Below, piece after piece: positions 5,190 through 12,551 of a DNA stretch of 12,551 nt (position 1 is its first letter; each line of letters starts with the position of its first letter). The DNA is taken from NCBI GenBank assembly GCA_002298965.1, contig DBMN01000068.1:233-12783 (forward strand), given 5' to 3'. The notes beneath the pieces are model-generated. The model was not told where the DNA came from. It did no database searches and worked only from the letters and a program-made list of their open reading frames with translations. This DNA is from Rhizobiales bacterium UBA697 (lineage in GTDB: Bacteria; Pseudomonadota; Alphaproteobacteria; Rhizobiales; Ancalomicrobiaceae). A program made the translations under genes and the position numbers.

Positions 5190-7934
5190 TCAGCGCTCCT
5201 GTTTGTCGAGGAGGAGGCAGGCGACGCCGATGAAGAGGCCTGCGAAGCCGGCGATGATCAGCGCCTCGCGCCACAGATCGGCGATCCCCAGCCCCTTGGC
5301 GAAGACGCCGATCGAGATGGTCTGGAACCACGAGGTCGGAAAGGCGAAGCCGACGACCTTCGCCGCCCCCTCGAGCGAGGAGACCGGATTGAGGAAGCCC
5401 GAGAAGTTCACCGCCGGGACGACCGACAGGATGGCGACGGCGAAGATCGCCGCGACCTGACTGCGCACCAGCGTCGAGACGAGCAGGCCGAACCCGGTCG
5501 CCGCCAGCACGTAGAGCAGCGCCCCGAGCGTCAGTGTGGCGACCGAACCGCGCAACGGCACGCCGAAGAACGCCATGGCCGCGAAGGTCAGCGTCGCGAA
5601 GCTCACCATGCCGACGGCGACGTAAGGGAGCTGCTTGCCGATCAGGAACTCGGCAACGCGGGCGGGTGAGGCCTGAACGTTGGCGAAGGAGCCGACCTCG
5701 CGCTCGCGCACCACGCCGACGGCGGTCATCGCCGCGGGGATCAGCACCAGGAGCAGCATGATGACGCCGGGGGTGATGGCGTCGACCGAACGGAAGGCCT
5801 GATTGTAGGCGAAGCGCGGCACGACCGAGACCGGGGTGAGCGCCGCCGTGCCGGGGCCGCGGATCTCGGCCGAGAGCTTGGTGGCGAAGTCGATCGTCAC
5901 GCCCTCGACATAGCCGCGCACCGTCTCGGCGCGGAACGTGTTCGCCCCGTCGATCTCGACCGCCACCGCCGGTCGCCGGCCGCCGAGGAAGTCGCGGCCG
6001 AAGCCGGGCGGGATGGCGAGGACGAAGCGCAGCTCGCCGTTCTTCAGCCGTCGATCGGTCTCCGCCTCGCTCGCGACGGGAGCCCGCTGCTGGAACCAGC
6101 GGCTGCCGTCGAAGGCCTCGACGAGGCGGCGGCTCTCGATCGACTGGTCGCGGTCGAAGACGGCGAAGGGCAGATGCTCGACGTCGAAGGAGACGCCGAA
6201 GGCGAAGAGCACCATCAGCAGCAGCGAACCGAGCACCGCGAAGGAGAGCCGCACCGGATCGCGCTGGATCTCCAGCGCCTCGCGCCGGGCAAAGGCCAGC
6301 GTCCGCCCGATCGCCCCGGCATTGCCGGGTGTCGATGCGGGGTCCGCCGCCGCCGCGGCGAGCGGTGCGTCGGCAGGACGATCCTCGCGCCCGCCGCCGG
6401 CCTCGATCAGCGCCTCGATGAAGGCGTCTTCGAGGCTCGCGGCACCGGCTTGCGTGACGAGATCGCGCGGCCGCCCGACCGCCAGCACGCGGCCCTGATG
6501 CATCAGCGAGATGCGGTCGCAGCGCTCGGCCTCGTTCATGAAATGGGTCGAGACGAAGATCGTCACGCCGTCGCGCCGCGACAGTTCGGCGAGATGGCGC
6601 CAGAAGGCGTCGCGCGCCCGTGGGTCGACGCCGGAGGTCGGCTCGTCGAGGATCAGAACCTCGGGCCGATGCAGGCAGGCGGCGGCGAGCTGCAGCCTCT
6701 GCCGCCGGCCGAGCGGCAGCGCGGCCGGCGAGGCGTCGGCATCCTCCACGAGGTCGAAACGCTCGAGCGCTTCGGCCACGCGCGGGGCGACGTCGTCTTC
6801 CGCCACCCGGTAGAGCCGGGCATGGAGGCGCAGGTTCTCGGCGACCGAGAGCTCCTCCCACAGCGAGAAACTCTGCGAGACGTAGCCGACGCGCAGCCGG
6901 ACCGAGACGTCGTTCGCCTCGATCGGCTGCCCGAGCAGGGTCGCGTGGCCGGAGGACGCCGGCAGGAGCCCGGTCAGCATCTTCATCGTCGTCGTCTTGC
7001 CGCAGCCGTTCGAGCCGAGGAAGCCGAAGATCTCGCCGCGCGGAATGGCGAAGGAGACGTCGTCGACCGCGACGAAGTCGCCGAAGCGGCGGGTGAGCCC
7101 GTGCGCCTCGATGGCGATCTCGTCGCTCCTGCCGGCGAAGGGCGGCATGAGGAAGCCCGTCACGGCACCCGCCGGTCCCGACTGCAATGCCGCGAAGGCG
7201 CCTTCGAGGTCGGCCGCTCCAGTCTCGGCGACGATCGTCGCCGGCGCGCCGTCGGCGATGACGCGGCCGTCGTCGATCGCCACGACGCGGTCGAAACGCG
7301 CGGCCTCCTCCATGTAGGCGGTGGCGACCAACACCGTCATCCCCGGCCGCGAGGCGCGGATCTCGCCGACGAGATCCCAGAACTGGCGGCGCGACAGCGG
7401 ATCGACGCCGGTCGTCGGCTCGTCGAGGACGAGGAGGTCGGGGTCGTGGACCAGCGCGCAGCAGAGCGACAGCTTCTGCTTCATGCCGCCGGAGAGTTTG
7501 CCGGCCGGTCGGTCGGGGAAGGGATCGAGCCCGGTCGCACGCAGCAGCCGTTCGATGCGGGCACCGCGCGCCGCGGCGTCGAGGCCGAAGAGCCGGGCGT
7601 GGAAGTCGATGTTCTCGGCGACCGACAGCGTCGGATAGAGATTGCGCCCGAGCCCCTGCGGCATGTAGGCGACGCGTCGGGCGACCGCGTCGCGCCAGGA
7701 CGCCTCGCGCATCGAGCCGCCGAAGACGTCGATTTCGCCGACCTGCATCCGCCGCACGCCGACCAGCAGGCCGAGCAGCGTCGACTTGCCGACGCCGTCG
7801 GGGCCGATGATCGCCGTCGCGGTGCCGGCCTCGAAGGTGAGCGTGACGCCGGCGAGCGCCGCGCGGTCGCCGTAGCGATGCTCCACCCCGGCGAGCGCCA
7901 GCACCGGGCGCGGCTTGCCGACGGCCGTGGTCAT
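5190..7934 (-). CDS. rbbA: Fused double ATP-binding / ABC-2 permease protein, RbbA-like
   Basis: The 914-residue protein has the length and architecture of E. coli RbbA (YhiH): two nucleotide-binding domains followed by an ABC-2 permease. NBD1 has Walker A GPDGVGKST (44-52), Q93, signature LSGGMKQ (147-153) and Walker B LLVLDEP (167-173). Its switch position reads VATAYMEEA with no histidine. NBD2 has Walker A GSNGCGKTT (307-315), Q354, Walker B LILDEP (427-432) and H464 in STHFMNE, but its signature is degenerate (LPLGRRQ, 406-412). The membrane half has a helix near 563-582, a periplasmic domain to ~715, VVREREVGSF (741-750) and four further helices. The ATG at 7934 overlaps the stop of the adaptor gene (ATGA) and has GGAG 8 nt upstream. 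E. coli RbbA has been described as ribosome-associated, but the fusion and operon suggest export. I call the architecture surely and the substrate not at all. Confidence 0.9.
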   Translation of the reverse strand: MTTAVGKPRPVLALAGVEHRYGDRAALAGVTLTFEAGTATAIIGPDGVGKSTLLGLLVGVRRMQVGEIDVFGGSMREASWRDAVARRVAYMPQGLGRNLYPTLSVAENIDFHARLFGLDAAARGARIERLLRATGLDPFPDRPAGKLSGGMKQKLSLCCALVHDPDLLVLDEPTTGVDPLSRRQFWDLVGEIRASRPGMTVLVATAYMEEAARFDRVVAIDDGRVIADGAPATIVAETGAADLEGAFAALQSGPAGAVTGFLMPPFAGRSDEIAIEAHGLTRRFGDFVAVDDVSFAIPRGEIFGFLGSNGCGKTTTMKMLTGLLPASSGHATLLGQPIEANDVSVRLRVGYVSQSFSLWEELSVAENLRLHARLYRVAEDDVAPRVAEALERFDLVEDADASPAALPLGRRQRLQLAAACLHRPEVLILDEPTSGVDPRARDAFWRHLAELSRRDGVTIFVSTHFMNEAERCDRISLMHQGRVLAVGRPRDLVTQAGAASLEDAFIEALIEAGGGREDRPADAPLAAAAADPASTPGNAGAIGRTLAFARREALEIQRDPVRLSFAVLGSLLLMVLFAFGVSFDVEHLPFAVFDRDQSIESRRLVEAFDGSRWFQQRAPVASEAETDRRLKNGELRFVLAIPPGFGRDFLGGRRPAVAVEIDGANTFRAETVRGYVEGVTIDFATKLSAEIRGPGTAALTPVSVVPRFAYNQAFRSVDAITPGVIMLLLVLIPAAMTAVGVVREREVGSFANVQASPARVAEFLIGKQLPYVAVGMVSFATLTFAAMAFFGVPLRGSVATLTLGALLYVLAATGFGLLVSTLVRSQVAAIFAVAILSVVPAVNFSGFLNPVSSLEGAAKVVGFAFPTSWFQTISIGVFAKGLGIADLWREALIIAGFAGLFIGVACLLLDKQER

Positions 7935-8926
7935 CGACCGTTCTCCGGCCGCGGCGGCAGTTTCGGCTCGAGCGAGGCCGGCCATGCGGCGCCGGGCTCG
8001 GTCAGGAAATGGGCGGTGCCGGTCAGGCCCGACTTGACGTAGTCGCGCCAGGCATCGAGCAGCGCGGGGTCGATCCGCGCCTTGACCCGGTACATCAGCT
8101 TGTCGCGCTCGTCGGCGGTCTCGACCGTCTTCGGCGTGAACTGCGCTTCCGCCGCGACGAAGGAGACGGTCGCCGGGATCACCCAGTCGGGTGCGGCGTC
8201 GAGCACGATGCGCACCGGCGCGCCGAGCTTCACCCGTCCGAGCGAGCGCGTCGGCAGGAACACCGTCATGGTGACGTCGGTGAGATCGAGCAGCGTCACG
8301 ATCTTGCCGCCGGCGCCGAGCACCGCGCCGGGATCGACGAGGCGATATTCGACGCGGCCGTCGACCGGCGCCTTCAGCACCATGTCGTCGAGATTGGCCT
8401 GGATCAGGGCGACCTGCGCCTCGGCGACGTCGCGCATCGCCTCGGCGTCGGCGACGCCGGCACGGGCCGCGGCGACGGTCGCGGCGGCGACGTCGCGCTG
8501 CGCCTTGCGCTGGTCGAGGAGGGCCTGCGGGCTCACCGCCTTGTCGAGGAGATCGGCCGAGCGATGCATCTGGATCTCGGCCAGCGCCAGATTGGCCTCG
8601 GCCGCGGTGACGTCGGTGCGCGCCTTGGCGATCGCCTGACCGGCGCGCGCCACGTTGGCTCGTGCCGATGCCCGTTGGGCGAGGAGATCGGAGACGTCCA
8701 TCTCGGCGACGATCGCGCCCTTCGCCACCATGTCGCCTTCGGAGACGTTGAGCACCGCGAGCCGCCCCGGCAGTTTGGTGGCGATGTCGCGCCGCTCGAC
8801 CTCGAGCCGGCCGTTGGTCGACGTGACCCCGGCGGGCCCGCGCGTCGAGGTGGTGGCGATCTGGACACCGACGATCAGGAGGGCGACCGACGCCCCGGCG
8901 AGAACCCATGCGATGGTTTTCTTCAT
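7931..8926 (-). CDS. HlyD-family periplasmic adaptor, YhiI-like
   Basis: This 331-residue membrane-fusion protein would link an inner-membrane ABC exporter to an outer-membrane channel. ATG at 8926 has GGAG 6 nt upstream and starts an N-terminal anchor (MKKTIAWVLAGASVALLIVG). A longer frame opens at 8992, but its extra 22 residues are hydrophilic and would bury the anchor. A biotinyl-lipoyl half domain (KLPGRLAVLNVSEGDMVAKG, 51-70) is followed by a long Ala-rich coiled coil (about 80-180). The second half domain is LKAPVDGRVEYRLVDPGAVL (184-203), then a beta-barrel region. AEAQFTPKTVET...LMYRVKA (259-283) is typical of the YhiI/YbhG branch. It is first in a three-gene operon, with its stop overlapping the next start. 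No TolC-like gene is in the window. Confidence 0.88.
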   Translation of the reverse strand: MKKTIAWVLAGASVALLIVGVQIATTSTRGPAGVTSTNGRLEVERRDIATKLPGRLAVLNVSEGDMVAKGAIVAEMDVSDLLAQRASARANVARAGQAIAKARTDVTAAEANLALAEIQMHRSADLLDKAVSPQALLDQRKAQRDVAAATVAAARAGVADAEAMRDVAEAQVALIQANLDDMVLKAPVDGRVEYRLVDPGAVLGAGGKIVTLLDLTDVTMTVFLPTRSLGRVKLGAPVRIVLDAAPDWVIPATVSFVAAEAQFTPKTVETADERDKLMYRVKARIDPALLDAWRDYVKSGLTGTAHFLTEPGAAWPASLEPKLPPRPENGR

Positions 8927-8932
8927 GGCGTG

Positions 8933-8936
8933 CTCC
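8933..8936 (-). promoter_or_regulatory. Ribosome binding site deciding the adaptor start
   Basis: GGAG on the minus strand, 6 nt before ATG at 8926. Together with the immediate membrane anchor it favours this start over the one at 8992. Confidence 0.55.
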
Positions 8937-9019
8937 AGCGGATCCGCCTGCCGGGAGGCTCTTCCCGACGTCTCCCCGGGCGCGACGCGCACACGGGAAC
9001 GAATACCCTCGCATCAGAC

Positions 9020-9053
9020 ATATTACTTTGCCGCGAGCCCTCCCATAGGCTCG
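9020..9053 (-). promoter_or_regulatory. Control region upstream of the ABC exporter operon
   Basis: The 188-bp gap 8927-9114 contains one AT-rich island. On the minus strand TAATAT (9025-9020) is a good -10 candidate, about 94 nt before the adaptor start. No convincing -35 lies 16-18 nt further up. Instead there is an inverted repeat CGAGCC-N8-GGCTCG (9034-9053) ending 8 nt upstream of it, so an activator-dependent promoter is possible. The GGTTCGA beside the repeat is not part of a tRNA. Confidence 0.3.
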
Positions 9054-9114
9054 AACCCGGATCGTGGTAAGGCGGACGAGGCGGGAGAGGGCAGGGCGGC
9101 GCCGACCGTGACGC

Positions 9115-10065
9115 TCACGCGGGGTCGGGGGCGCCGGCTGTGTCGAGGGTCGAGCGCGTCGTCCCGTCATGGCCGACGAGGATCGCCGCGATGCCGTGAC
9201 GCCGCGCCAGCGCGATGCCGGCCTCGAGCCCCGCGACCATCAGCGCCGTCGCCCAGGCGTCGGCCACCATGCAGCGCTCGGCGAGAACCGTCGCCTGCGC
9301 CACGTCGCCGATGACCGGCCGGCCGGCGCGCGGATCCATCGTATGGCTCACCGTCCGCCCGTCGATCTCGTGGACGTGGCGATAGTCGCCCGAGGTCGCG
9401 ATGCTCATGTCGGCGAGTTCGAGCACGCCGGAGAGCGCACGCTCGTTCCGGTCCGGTCGTTCCTGGCCGACGATCCAGCGGCTGCCGTCCGGCTTCGGCC
9501 CGCCCGCCCGCATCTCGCCGTCGATGCCGACGAGGAAGGAGGCGATGCCGAAGGCCGCCATCACGTCCGCCATACGGTCGACGCCGTGGCCCTTGGCGAT
9601 GCCGGCGAGATCGATGGCGATCGGCGCGAGGCGACGGGCGCGACCGCCGACCGGATCGAGCTGCAGCGCCTTCGGCGAGACGATCCGCGCCCCGCCGGAA
9701 AGGGCGGCGATGCCCTGCGGGTCGGGTGTCCGCCGGCCGTGGCCGAAGCCGTGGGCGCGGACGAGATCGCCGACCCCGACGTCGAAGGCGCCGTCCGAGA
9801 GGTCGCCGATCGCCAGCGCCGCGTCGAGCACCGTGAAGAGACCGGGCGGCAGCACCAGCCATTCGCCGACCGGCGCGCGGACGAGCCGTTCGACGACCGA
9901 GTCCAGCCGCCAGTTCGAGGCCTCGTTCTCCACCGCCTCGACCTCGGCGGCGAGTGCTGCGGAAAGCGCCGCGACGTCGAAAGCCTCGGCGGCGAAGAAG
10001 ACCGCCGACCAGCGCGCCCCCATCGCCGGGCCGGAGAGGGCCCGGCGGACGAGGGGCGTCGGCAT
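9115..10065 (-). CDS. apbE: FAD:protein FMN transferase, ApbE family
   Basis: The 316-residue enzyme transfers FMN from FAD to a Thr or Ser of a partner protein, with Mg2+. Evidence: SDGAFDVGVGDLVRAHGFG (90-108), IDLAGIAKGHGVDRM (151-165), VGIDGEMRAGG (179-189), ATSGDYRH (223-230), SHTMDPRAGRPV (240-251) and CMVADAWATALMVAG (265-279), where D269 and T273 should bind the metal. The ATG at 10065 lies 1 nt after the reductase stop (TGAGATG) with no good Shine-Dalgarno, so translation is probably coupled. An upstream in-frame start at 10266 would only add antisense-like residues from within the reductase. No signal peptide or lipobox is visible (MPTPLVRRALSGPAMGARWS), unlike many ApbE proteins that are exported lipoproteins. 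The substrate is not in the window. Confidence 0.92.
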   Translation of the reverse strand: MPTPLVRRALSGPAMGARWSAVFFAAEAFDVAALSAALAAEVEAVENEASNWRLDSVVERLVRAPVGEWLVLPPGLFTVLDAALAIGDLSDGAFDVGVGDLVRAHGFGHGRRTPDPQGIAALSGGARIVSPKALQLDPVGGRARRLAPIAIDLAGIAKGHGVDRMADVMAAFGIASFLVGIDGEMRAGGPKPDGSRWIVGQERPDRNERALSGVLELADMSIATSGDYRHVHEIDGRTVSHTMDPRAGRPVIGDVAQATVLAERCMVADAWATALMVAGLEAGIALARRHGIAAILVGHDGTTRSTLDTAGAPDPA

Positions 10066-10066
10066 C

Positions 10067-11761
10067 TCAGTAGATGTCTTCGACATAACGGCCCCCGGCG
10101 CGCAGCGTGGCGAGGTCGAGCCCGAGCGGGCGGACGATGCGGTCGAGCGTATGGGCGACCGCCTGCCCCATGTCGCGGCTGCCGCAGACCAGGATCTGGG
10201 CGCCGTGGCGGACGAGTTCGCGGAAGCGGAGTTCGTCGGCGGCGATGCGGTCCTGGACATAGGCACCCGAGCGCGGGTCGCGGGAGAAGGCGGTGACGAG
10301 CGAGGTCAGCCGCTTCTCGGCCAGCGCCTGGACGAGTTCGTCCTCGTAGAGGAAGTCGGAGGCCGGCGACCGGCCGCCCCAGTAGAGGTGGACGGGGCGC
10401 GATCCGTCGCTCTCGCGCACGAAGCCGGCGAGCGGCCCGAGCCCGGCACCGGCGCCGATCAGGATCAGCGACGGGGCGGCCACGCTCGGCCGGAACGACG
10501 GGTTCTCGCGGACGAAGGCCTCGATCCGGTCGCCCGGCTCCAGCGCATGCAGCGCCGTCGAGACGAGACCGCCGGGCATCAGGCGCACGCAGATCTCGAC
10601 GATCCCGTCGCGCGCCGAGGAGGCGAGCGAATAGAAGCGCGGGATGGACGCGTTCGGGTGCATCACGCCGAGGAGGTCGCCCGCCTCGAAGGCCGGGAGC
10701 TTGCCGGGACGGCCGCGGGCGTCGTCGCGCGGCGCGGCGAAGCGCAGGATCGCCACCGGCGCGCCGACGGCCTCGCCATAGTCCTCGCGCTCGACCAGTT
10801 CCAGCGCGGTGGTCGCAGGCCGTTCGGCGACGTGTTCGAGCGTCAGCTCATGGCCGAGCGCACGGCCGAGGTCGCGACCCCACTGGGCGAATTCCTGCGC
10901 CGAGCGGCGGTCGATGCGCTTGGTCTCGACGAGGAGGGGGAAGCCCTTCGCCTCGAGCGCCGCCGCGACGGTGCGGGCATAGCCGCAGAAGTCGGGGAAG
11001 GTGCGATCGCCGAAGCCGAGGACGGCGACGGGCGGGCGCGCTTCGATCGTCGCCAGCCGGTCGAGGAAGCGGGCGGCCGAGGCCGGCGCGCCGCCGTCGC
11101 CCCAGGTGGCGGCGAGGATCAGCACGCGCTGGCTGCGGAAATGCGCTTCGCCGGCGGCGTTCATGTCGGCGACGTGGACGGCATGGCCCTGCGCGGTCAG
11201 CGCTTCGGCGAGCGTCGCCGCGAAGCCACGGGTCGAGCCGCCGTCGGAGCCGACGAGGACGACGGTGTCGGCCGCTTCCACCGCGACCGAGGCGAGGGCC
11301 GCGGCCGGACGACGGCGACGCCACCACAGGAGAACGCCGGTCGCGCCGAGCAGCGGCACCATGGCGGCCGAGAGCCCGAGCACCAGGCCGAGAGCTGCGG
11401 CGCCGCGGCCGGTGTGGACCATGCGGACGATGCCGTCGATCCGGTCGACGAGCGTCGCGGGAGCCGACGCGATCACCCGGCCGGTCGCCGGATCGATCGC
11501 CGCTTCGCCGGCGGCTGTGCGCAGACGGAGCGTGTCGGCCGGGTCGGTCGGATCGGCGAGCGTCAGCTCGCGCAGATCGGCGACGTCGACGGTGCGGAGC
11601 GCCGCGAGCCGGTCGATCGGCAGGGCGGTGCCGCCGCTCGCCGTCGCGGTCTCGACCGACGCCGCCTCGGGGAGGAAGCCGAAGGTCGAGGCCGACATCC
11701 ACAGGCCGGTGAGCGAGGAGACGATCAGGCCGATCGCCGCGATCCGCGCCGCTTCGCCGTG
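10067..11761 (-). CDS. PepSY / flavodoxin / ferredoxin-reductase membrane flavoprotein (N-terminus lost at junction)
   Basis: The 564 remaining codons encode a membrane NADPH flavoreductase of the kind annotated 'sulfite reductase flavoprotein alpha' with PepSY helices. Counting from the junction: a helix at 7-25 (IAAIGLIVSSLTGLWMS), a PepSY-like segment (~47-100, ending AAIDPATGRVIAS), MVHTGRG, and another helix (122-147, ending WWRRRR). A flavodoxin domain follows, with FMN loops GSDGGSTRGFA (171-181), ATWGDGG and LGFGDRTFPDFCGYA (248-262). The reductase part has FAD site RFYSLASS (375-382), NADPH site LIGAGAGLGPLAGFVRE (434-450), YWGGRSPASDF, ILVCGSRDMGQAV (523-535) and terminal YVEDIY. 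It would carry electrons from cytosolic NADPH to the membrane or periplasm; related proteins reduce ferric siderophores. The N-terminal PepSY/helix region is missing because the sequence changes identity near 11760. Confidence 0.85.
   Translation of the reverse strand, partial: HGEAARIAAIGLIVSSLTGLWMSASTFGFLPEAASVETATASGGTALPIDRLAALRTVDVADLRELTLADPTDPADTLRLRTAAGEAAIDPATGRVIASAPATLVDRIDGIVRMVHTGRGAAALGLVLGLSAAMVPLLGATGVLLWWRRRRPAAALASVAVEAADTVVLVGSDGGSTRGFAATLAEALTAQGHAVHVADMNAAGEAHFRSQRVLILAATWGDGGAPASAARFLDRLATIEARPPVAVLGFGDRTFPDFCGYARTVAAALEAKGFPLLVETKRIDRRSAQEFAQWGRDLGRALGHELTLEHVAERPATTALELVEREDYGEAVGAPVAILRFAAPRDDARGRPGKLPAFEAGDLLGVMHPNASIPRFYSLASSARDGIVEICVRLMPGGLVSTALHALEPGDRIEAFVRENPSFRPSVAAPSLILIGAGAGLGPLAGFVRESDGSRPVHLYWGGRSPASDFLYEDELVQALAEKRLTSLVTAFSRDPRSGAYVQDRIAADELRFRELVRHGAQILVCGSRDMGQAVAHTLDRIVRPLGLDLATLRAGGRYVEDIY

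Positions 11762-11767
<6 letters not shown>
11741..11767. other. Junction between two unrelated gene fragments
   Basis: Leftward, the reductase reads sensibly up to about 11761 (HGEAARIAAIG...). Rightward, a helicase reads sensibly from about 11741-11762 (DPRRFAVQ-TLVLCPTRELA...). Both genes are cut mid-domain and point away from each other, with no start, ribosome site, IS end or repeat between them. The exact breakpoint cannot be fixed because both readings remain plausible across ~20 bp. A ligation or amplification chimera, misassembly, or real recombination are all possible. Confidence 0.7.

Positions 11768-12551
<784 letters not shown>

Noticed and set aside
3556..6861. Very long leftward open frame (about 1101 codons)
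   Set aside because: It is an out-of-frame shadow of the two ABC permease genes, with repetitive Arg-rich composition and no recognisable domain.
9034..9076. Possible tRNA on the minus strand because of a GGTTCGA T-loop-like string
   Set aside because: The flanking bases cannot form the T stem, and no acceptor or anticodon arm can be folded around it.

Overview
The window is a GC-rich chromosomal stretch of about 12.5 kb. Its first ~11.76 kb reads as one alphaproteobacterial genome. I judge it likely Hyphomicrobiales, from the coding style, the alphaproteobacterial-type intergenic palindrome and the protein types, but I could run no search. Genes are tightly packed and there are no tRNA, rRNA, CRISPR or IS elements that I can see. 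At about position 11760 the sequence switches abruptly to a different gene on the opposite strand: an RNA helicase lacking its N-terminal part, with beta/gammaproteobacterial flavour and different codon use. This looks like a chimeric or rearranged contig end.

Layout. (a) 1-2353 is a small molybdenum island. It holds a leftward, 3'-truncated gene for an EF2563/YqeB-type molybdenum-hydroxylase accessory protein, a rightward DUF2478 gene, and a leftward modA (periplasmic molybdate-binding protein). DUF2478 and modA converge on a strong bidirectional hairpin terminator at 1486-1511. No modB or modC lies beside modA. The two regulatory gaps (565-810 and 2354-2618) contain several inverted repeats and plausible sigma70-type promoters. 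(b) 2619-3851 is a rightward MltB-type (GH103) lytic transglycosylase with a C-terminal peptidoglycan-binding domain and a TTG start. (c) 3909-4017 is a REP-like composite palindrome between convergent genes. (d) 8926 down to 4062 is a leftward three-gene operon matching the Escherichia coli yhiI-rbbA-yhhJ layout: an HlyD-type periplasmic adaptor, a fused double-ATPase/permease and a second ABC-2 permease. The genes overlap by 4 bp and are separated by 3 bp. (e) 11761 down to 9115 is a leftward pair. It comprises a PepSY-flavodoxin-ferredoxin-reductase membrane flavoprotein that loses its N-terminus at the junction, and, one base downstream, an ApbE-type FAD:protein FMN transferase. (f) 11762-12551 is the internal part of a dbpA-like DEAD-box RNA helicase.

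How the genes work together. The Mo island would serve molybdate capture and maturation or regulation of molybdenum enzymes. The ABC operon encodes a complete inner-membrane export module with adaptor; its outer-membrane partner must lie elsewhere. The flavoreductase/ApbE pair suggests electron transfer across the inner membrane, of the kind linked to iron/siderophore reduction or extracytoplasmic flavinylation. The remainder of that cluster would have been upstream, beyond the junction. I found no clearly novel system. The most unusual items are the junction, the asymmetric ATPase sites of the RbbA-like protein, and the orphan modA with its palindrome-rich control regions.
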